Shown here: positions 57,506-64,000 of the stretch, piece by piece
Layout: each line of letters opens with the position of its first letter
How positions within the stretch are numbered: the first letter of the stretch is position 1
Assembly (NCBI RefSeq): GCF_004664715.2
Contig: NC_051064.1
Span: 115,058,240 to 115,122,239, forward strand
Direction: 5' to 3'
Origin: Peromyscus leucopus
Lineage: Eukaryota > Chordata > Mammalia > Rodentia > Cricetidae
Length of the DNA stretch: 64,000 nucleotides
Made by a program: the position numbers and the translations under genes
The notes under the pieces: generated by a model
Told to the model about the DNA's origin: nothing
Seen by the model: the letters and a program-made list of their open reading frames with translations, nothing else
The model's database searches: none

Positions 57506-58180
57506 TGTAACATGAATTGCTAAAAGGTTTTATTAATAAAAAACCCAGGCCAGATATTGGGGTAAAAGCTAAAAGATCAGAGGAATAGAACAAACCAACC
57601 ACAAGTTCTTACTGCTAGGAAATCCTTAGGCCAAGAGAGCTACTTCCTGTGTACTCACACCTTGTATACCTTTCTGTGCCTTGCCATCTTACTTCCTCTC
57701 TCCACCCAGCTATATCACTTCCTCTTTTTTTTTTTTTTTTGGTTTTTGGAGACAGGGTTTCTCTGTGTAGCTTTGCGCCTTTCCTGGAGCTCACTTGGTA
57801 GCCCAGGCTGGCCTCGAACTCACAGAGATCCTCCTGGCTTTGCCTCCCGAGTGCTGGGATTAAAGGTGTGCGCCACCACCGCCCGGCTCACTTCCTCTTT
57901 CTGCCCAGCTTTATCACTTTTTTTTTGTCTGTCTGTACAGACCTCTAGACCTCTATGGTTAACTAGCACTGGGATTAAAGATGTGTGCCACCAGGCCTGG
58001 CTCTGTTCCCAGTATAGCCTTGAACTCACAGAGATCCAGATGAAGCTCTACCTCCCCAGTGCTAGAATTAAAGGTGTGTGCTACCACTGCCTGACCTCTA
58101 TGTTTAAAACGGTGACTGGCTTTGTCCTCTGGTCCCCAGGCAAGCTTTATTTGTTAGAATACAAATAAACTATCACCACA
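57506..58180 (-). mobile_element. ERV LTR (family A), minus strand, with nested B1
   Basis: Bounded by tgtaacatg... and ...tatcaccaca, then a reverse polypurine tract (tttccccccttttttttt). Removing the B1 and its duplication leaves about 500 bp, matching the 52073-52563 LTR. The B1-like inner segments are at about 57945-58105. Confidence 0.82.
57728..57887 (-). mobile_element. B1 SINE, minus strand, inserted in the LTR
   Basis: T-tail, 'ggagacagggtttctctgtg', 'tagctttgcgcctttcctgg', 'gtgctgggattaaaggtgtg', 'cgccaccaccgcccggc'. Perfect 13-bp target duplications (tcacttcctcttt) at 57715-57727 and 57888-57900. Confidence 0.97.
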
Positions 58181-59465
58181 TTTCCCCCCTTTTTTTTTGT
58201 CTAAAAAGAGGTTATAACTAATATAAGAAAAACTATATACAATAAGTACAATAACTATATACAATACATACAGGCAATAAATTCATCAACAATGTCTAGT
58301 CCATTTGCTTTTGACAATTCAGAGAAAATACTCCATTATCTATCCTATCTTTGTGAATTCAAAAGATTGTATCTAATTCACCTTCTGTCCTAATTTGCAT
58401 TACCAACTGAACATTATCTTTTGATGTCTTTCAAACTTACGCACTTTACACCTTTTTAGTGATTTTCCTTTCTGAATTTGCTAACATAGAAAACTATAAC
58501 TATCTAATCTTCAACTCCCTCAGAGACCCAAGAAGGAAATACTATTAACTGAGTAAGCTGCAAGTGCAAACAAGAGACTTCCCAAAAATGTGAGAAATGA
58601 CAGAAACAGCTGGCTGCCTGGACAGTCACCCGAGGTTCCTCTGCAATGTTGGGGTATCCATTTTCGGCCTACAGGCATAACATATATGACAGACTCATCT
58701 GTGAAGCAGGATTTTATAAAGACCCTTCCTACTTTGTTGTGGCAAGGATCAGCAGTCCTTTCTTTTGTATCCTGTTTGTCAATTTTGGACAGCATACTAC
58801 CAGCAGTCAAGGCAAGGGCATCTTCTTGCCCAGTGGCTAATTTGCCACAAAAAGGTAAATTCCATATGAAATATCTTCACACCCATCATATTCTTTGAAG
58901 TAGGTTGGTGCTGCTAGCAGCAGACCTGTCTCATTGTCATACCAAAAGAAAATATCTATATTATTAAAACATCTTAAATACCATAATCTGCAGATCTCTG
59001 AAATGTTTGAGGATGACCTGTCTCTAAAATATATCTTTTTGACCTTGAAAACATACCTAATATGACTACAAGTTTGATTGTAATGACTATTAACTTGCAT
59101 TTCTTTTATCCTAATTAGTTGGTAATAATAACTTTCAAGGACTAGCAATTTGCATTACATTGTTAAATGAACTATAGAGGTAAAATACTTTGAACAAAAT
59201 TAGAAATATATGTACAATATTTTCTAACAAAATCAATCTCAATTTGTATCAATATACATATTTGTATACAATACACAAAAATCCAATCCAATATAAAATA
59301 TTTAAAACTAGTAGTTGCTATTAAAAGTAGATTCAATAATCTACCATTTTATCTTATTATATCTATATCCTTTCTTTTTTCTTTCCAGAGTAGATTCAAT
59401 AATCTAACCTTTATCCTATCATTTATATATCTTTTTTTCAGAATAAATTTAATAATCTACATCTT

Positions 59466-59628
59466 GCCAAGCGTTGGTGGCACATGCCTTTAATCCCAGC
59501 ACTTGGGAGGCAGAGGCAGGCAGATCTCTGTGAGTTTGAGGCTGGCCTGGGCTACAGAGTGAGTTCCAGGAAAGGCACAAAGCTACACAGAGAAACCCTG
59601 TCTTGAAAAACAAAACAAAACAAAACAA
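59466..59628 (+). mobile_element. B1 SINE, plus strand, inside the ERV
   Basis: 'ttggtggcacatgcctttaa', 'gagttccaggaaaggcacaa' and 'gaaaccctgtcttgaaaaac' with a (CAAAA)n tail. Confidence 0.94.
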
Positions 59629-61097
59629 ATATACCTCTTATCTATATCCTCTTTTTTTTCCAAACAAGAATCCCCAATCTAATTTCTTTTGTTTAGCTTT
59701 TATCCTGATCTTTATCAATTAACAACTTATAATCAACCATCATAAACAATAACAGTTATCCATAACCCATTAAATGACCAAAAACCCAACCACCCCACCT
59801 CTTGGGAATGTGGCCATTGTGATCATAAAATTATTTCCTGCTGACTGGGGGCAAAGACATCTGTAGGAGATCCTGAAAACAAAAAAAAATTGGGTTCATT
59901 GTCAAGTCCTGGAAGAGGTAACTGTATCATTTGTTGACCAGTAGCTGCATGATATGAAAATGCAGGGCTTTTCTTGCTTGAGTGGTCTGTGAGGCTGGAT
60001 CATCCCATCTAGCTACCTCATAATTGTCCTGAGCAGTTTGTAATCAAAAACCGATCTTTAGGTGGTTTTTGTCATCTTAGTGATGTTATCCTTGTCCTGA
60101 TAGAATCGTCATTGTGGGGCCTCATCATCTTTTTGGAGACTTCAAAGTTGCTGTTAGGCACAATTATGGTTTCTTGCAGAAAACTGAAAGCAACTCAAAC
60201 TCAAAATCATGTACAGGAAGCTAGATGAATCCTTTTATCTACGATTAGTGACTACTCTCTATGACCATTAATATCATGACAAAAGTTTAATATATATATT
60301 AAAATTTTTGATATAAAATTGATACCTTAAAAAAGTTTTAAAGAGTCAAAATAGAACCAAAGAATTATGAGGTTAGTGGCAATAGAATAGTCCCTTAATT
60401 TTGGTTTTTCTTCTGTCCCATATCAGGTGGCTCTTCTGACATGATACAGAGATTTTACATTTACTTTTTATTAAGTATGCTTGGGTTTACAGAAGAAGAG
60501 AACCAAAACTCCAACTCCAAAGCCAGCTTTATTTTTTAATTGAACTGGGACTACATAAAGACCATTTGCATCATGTGTCTACAGAAAACATCAGAAACAA
60601 ACATTTAGGAAGAATTATGAAATTTATTCCTGTTAGATAAGTGATATACCAATAAGCCAATTTACTCATTTTCTTGGGACATTTTTTTCCTGGAATATTT
60701 GTCCTTTTTCTTCAGATGTCTCATTTGTCCAGTCTTCTTCAGCTTCCTTAGATTCATTCTCCTGAAAGACAAAAACAACCTCCCCCAATCCCAATTTTGG
60801 GGAGGTTTTCATTTGTCAAGTTATATCTGATTAAATGAAAAGCATTTGTTAGTGGTATAAGTTACTTTAAGTTGAATGGTCATATTGGTCAATGGACTAT
60901 CACCTCTTCTAATTAAGAGGCCTCTCTTGTTCAAATTGAATCCTTATCAATTTTGATGGCATCCATAGCTTTTCTTCTCCTGTAGAAACAAAAGCAAAAC
61001 CCTGTCCCCAACATAATACAAATCCCGATTTCTAGTGTGAGATCAGCCCATCTTTAAAGTATACAAGCTGATTTAATTCTGTAGTGTTTTATATTAT

Positions 61098-61760
61098 CTA
61101 GTGTCTTTCCATAGCTGTTGTTCCTTTCTCATTAGCACAGAGAAAATTCAAAGTTAACAGAGCATTATGTAATCTATTTCTGGGAATTGTTGCTACCCCT
61201 CTCTGCTTATTTAGCATATCCTTCAGAGTTTGATTTGATCTTTCTATGACTGCTTGGCCTGTATAGTTGTGTGGTATACCTGTAATATGATTTATATTGT
61301 AATAAGCAAAAAACTGTTTCATTTTATCAGAGATATATGCTGGAGCATTGTCAATTTTAATTTGTACAGGTGTATTTAGTGATGGCCATAACTTATAGCA
61401 AATGTGTGATTATAGAATCAGCCTTCTCAGAACTCAGAGCAGTTGCCCATTGAAATCCTATGTAGGTATCAATGGCGGGGTGTACATATTTCAATTTTCC
61501 AAATTCTACAAAATAAAACACATTTATCTGCCATATTTCATTCCTCTGAGTACCCTTTGGGTTACATCCTGCTGGTAGTGGAGTTTGATTGTAAAAAGAA
61601 CAAAGGACATTTCCTTACAATTGCTTTGGCTTGTTGCCAGATTATAGAAAAATCCTTTCCTAATCCTTACTATTGACATGATTTTTTTAATGAAATTCTG
61701 AGGCCTCCAGCACATTTCCTATCAATAGTTTATCAGTTTTGTCATTACCTTGTGCTAGAG
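61098..61760 (-). pseudogene. ERV integrase remnant
   Basis: A 74-codon minus frame (61098-61322) has GIPHNYTGQAVIERSNQTLK, the conserved late part of a retroviral integrase core. Upstream on the minus strand, other frames show further integrase-like text interrupted by frame changes (between 61322 and 61760). It is broken and non-functional as it stands. The motif style is that of class II (beta-like) ERVs. Confidence 0.8.
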
Positions 61761-61775
61761 GTCCTGGCAGACCTA

Positions 61776-62552
61776 TACAAAGAATCAATGAAACAAAGAG
61801 TTCGATCTTTGAGCAAAATCAGCAAGATTGACAAATCCTTATTCAAACTAACTAAAAGACACAGGAAGAATATCTAAATTAGCAAAATCAGAAACAAAAA
61901 GGGAGATATAACAACAGACACTGAGTAAATCCAAAGAATCATTAGGTCATACTTTAAAAATCTATACTTTACAAAATTGGAAAACCTAAAAGTAGATTTC
62001 TTGATAGATCCCAGTTAACAAAGTTAAATCAAGATCAGATAAATACTTTAAACAGACCTACAAACCCCAAGGAAATAAAAGCAGTAATTAAATGTCTCCT
62101 TTCCCCCACCCCCCAAAAAAAATAAGTCCAGGACCAGACAGTTTTAGTGCAGAATTCTACCAGACTTTCAAAGAAGAGCTAACACCAATACTCTTCAAAT
62201 GATTCTACCAAGTAGATACAGAAGGAGCATTGCCAAGTTCAGTTTTTGAGGTCATAGTCACCTTGATACTGGAAACATACAAAGATTAAGAAAAGAATAG
62301 AATTACAGATCAGGTTTCTTTATGAGCATAAATGAAAAATACTCAATGAAATACTTGCAAACTGAATCCAAGAGCATATTAAAAGGATTGTCCACCATGA
62401 CCGAGTAGACTTCATGCTAGTGATGCAGGAATAGTTTAACCAAAATAAAAATTAATCAATGTAATGCACTATATAAACAAATTGAAGAAAAAAACACATT
62501 ATTCATCTCATTACATGCTGAAAAAGTCTTTGACAAAATACAATACCTCTTC
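61776..62552 (+). pseudogene. L1 ORF2 fragment (pre-RT/RT region), decayed
   Basis: 'ccaggaccagacagttttag', 'gcagaattctaccagacttt' and 'tgaaaaagtctttgacaaaa' are sense L1 ORF2 landmarks. There are multiple frameshifts and stops. It abuts the truncated ERV on its left. Confidence 0.75.
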
Positions 62553-62999
62553 ATGCTTTGTAGCCTCTTTATTTCTGTTACTGATCTGCTAAGAACCTCA
62601 GAATTTTACTGACTCTGTTAGCCACATCCCCTATGAGTGGCTCATTTCTCCTCTGTTTCTGTAAGAGATGGGTTACACTTTATTTTGGGACAAAGTTATT
62701 GAAACCAGACATTTTGCCTCTGAATAGTACTATAAGCTGCTACTCTTGATAAACATCCTACCTACCTTAGTTACAGAGTCTAATTGGCACTTTTAGATGA
62801 ATACTCTTGATGTCATGTGTTGTTTTTCTGTTACATATAACTCGAATGGTTCTTTAAGGAGGCAATTTTTATGACTGAGACAAGCATTAACTCCTTTGGT
62901 TTCAGGGCACCATTTTCAATATTGCTTGATGCTCAAATTGTTTAGAAATGAGTTCTAGATTAATTAAGCACTAGAACAGAGAAAATTAATATTTTAACC

Positions 63000-64000
63000 T
63001 GCTGTATTAAGAGTTATAAGAATCCCCTCCCTGGGGCTCCACACAAGGTCTCATAGCTTAGGCAGCTGTACTAGAAGCCAGGGTGGTCCTAGATAACCCA
63101 GGGAAGATACTACCCACCACCACCTGCTAAATCCCTTAAAGCTTGTCCAACAATCCCAGACTGCACTCTTACCCCTGGAACCCATATCCTGGCCTATTAC
63201 TTTGGAAGAAGTTTTGGGCATTATAAGATGCCAGGCTATAACTAGGGAACCTAAGACAAAATCCACTGCCTACTATCACTCCTTAAAACCTGCCCAATAA
63301 TGCCAGACTGCACCCTCCCACCCCTGGATCCATGTTAGTGTCCACAGCACTGGCAAACATATGGAAGCCATGCTGGTCCTAGGATTCCAGGTAAGACACT
63401 GCTCACAACCCACAAAATTATTTAAAGCCTGCCCAACAACCCCAGACTGCACACACAACCCTGCCTCCTTAACCCCCCACTACTGGCACCATATTCTTGT
63501 CTAGAGCTTCAGAATAAGACTTCTGCTTCACCACAGGTCATATTTTGGACCCCAGGTCTACAATTTCAGAAGATGACTTTAGTTTTACTGGAACACAGGC
63601 CATCAGTTTTAATGGGGCACAGACTGGATCTAGGGACTCCAGCACTGATAGCTGTGCTGGAGGCCAGGCTGGTCTTAGGGACCCCAGAGACATAATGAGA
63701 TCTAGGGAACATAGTCTGAACCCATTCTCCTTGATTACATATCCTAGTCAACAATTTCACAAGAAGACTCTGGCTTTATCAGAGACCAGGCCAGATCTAA
63801 AGACCCCTAGACCCAAAACCCCAGAGGGGATGCCCTACTGGACCTGAAGACTCACTAGTTACCAGAACACTTGACCATTTCGGTCAGAAGACCAGAGAGG
63901 AAAGAGAAACCAAGGAATAAAACATCTATCTAACAAAGAAAAGCTCAGAAATCAACACCTAGACCTATATTCATTCCAAATCCAGATGCTTAATGGCAAT
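63000..64000 (+). repeat. Probable L1 5' UTR with degenerate tandem units (continues past window)
   Basis: Degenerate copies of 'cctgcccaacaaccccagac' occur at about 63140, 63288 and 63427, spaced 140-147 bp. They are followed by 'ggggatgccctactggacct' and 'gaagactcactagttaccag', then 'aacaaagaaaagctcagaaa'. This order resembles the promoter end of a rodent L1 just before ORF1. The 100-residue frame at 63545 is probably not a gene. Confidence 0.5.

Larger units (their letters stand above)
58181..61775 (-). mobile_element. ERV internal region, minus strand, 5'-truncated
   Basis: It runs from the polypurine tract beside the LTR (58181) to about 61775, where L1 sequence takes over. Integrase coding remnants lie at 61098-61760. 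The part nearer the LTR shows no intact frame, and a B1 is inserted at 59466-59628. It appears to be a decayed beta-type (class II) ERV lacking its 5' half. No intact gene is present. Confidence 0.75.

Noticed and set aside
57662..58168. 168-residue plus frame
   Set aside because: It runs through an antisense B1 and LTR; the protein is the familiar translated-SINE pattern.

Overview
This is a mammalian nuclear window, most likely from a cricetid-type rodent (hamster, vole or deer mouse group). B1 and B2 SINEs, L1/Lx fragments, rodent ERV LTRs and long (CA)n/(GA)n microsatellites are everywhere. The B1 copies carry the 3' half (around 'caggaaaggcgcaaagcta') that I associate with cricetids. There is no prokaryotic-style gene content. 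Almost all long open frames are repeat-derived or chance; the real coding sequence is in short, phase-1 spliced exons.

Two tandem genes of the Skint family (butyrophilin-like 'selection and upkeep of intraepithelial T cells') lie head to tail on the + strand. Gene A (5905 to about 24.5 kb) has a leader exon, an IgV exon (348 bp), an IgC-like exon (282 bp), three transmembrane exons (108, 126 and 114 bp) and a candidate cytoplasmic-tail exon. Its IgV domain is of the Skint1 type ('VTTPTRH...'). Gene B (40388-57098) has a leader, IgV (348 bp), IgC (282 bp) and three transmembrane exons (108, 108 and about 122 bp). It belongs to the 'FTVTG' Skint subgroup and ends at an in-frame TAA near the end of the third transmembrane exon. 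All exon joins are phase 1, and the IgV, IgC and first transmembrane exons have identical lengths in the two genes, so they are tandem paralogs. Skint1 is known in mouse as a thymic and skin epithelial surface protein needed for selection of dendritic epidermal gamma-delta T cells.

The rest is transposon-rich DNA. 0-4.8 kb holds nested L1 pieces, including a twin-priming inverted L1 (about 833-2833), and an antisense solo LTR. 10.07-10.43 kb holds a striking ~86-bp inverted repeat of about 94% identity. 16-36 kb holds antisense LTRs, L1 fragments, B1/B2 copies and a second twin-primed L1 (about 29.56-30.45 kb). 49-52.6 kb (gene B intron 4) holds two ERV 3' ends facing opposite ways. 57.5-61.8 kb holds a minus-strand ERV with LTR, integrase remnants and nested B1s. 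61.8-64 kb holds an L1 ORF2 fragment and what looks like an L1 5' UTR with degenerate ~145-bp tandem units.

I found no CRISPR, operon, tRNA or rRNA. Exon ends come from splice-site, phase and homology reasoning by eye. Family comparisons are from memory, without a search. Repeat boundaries are approximate unless a duplication or LTR terminus is stated.
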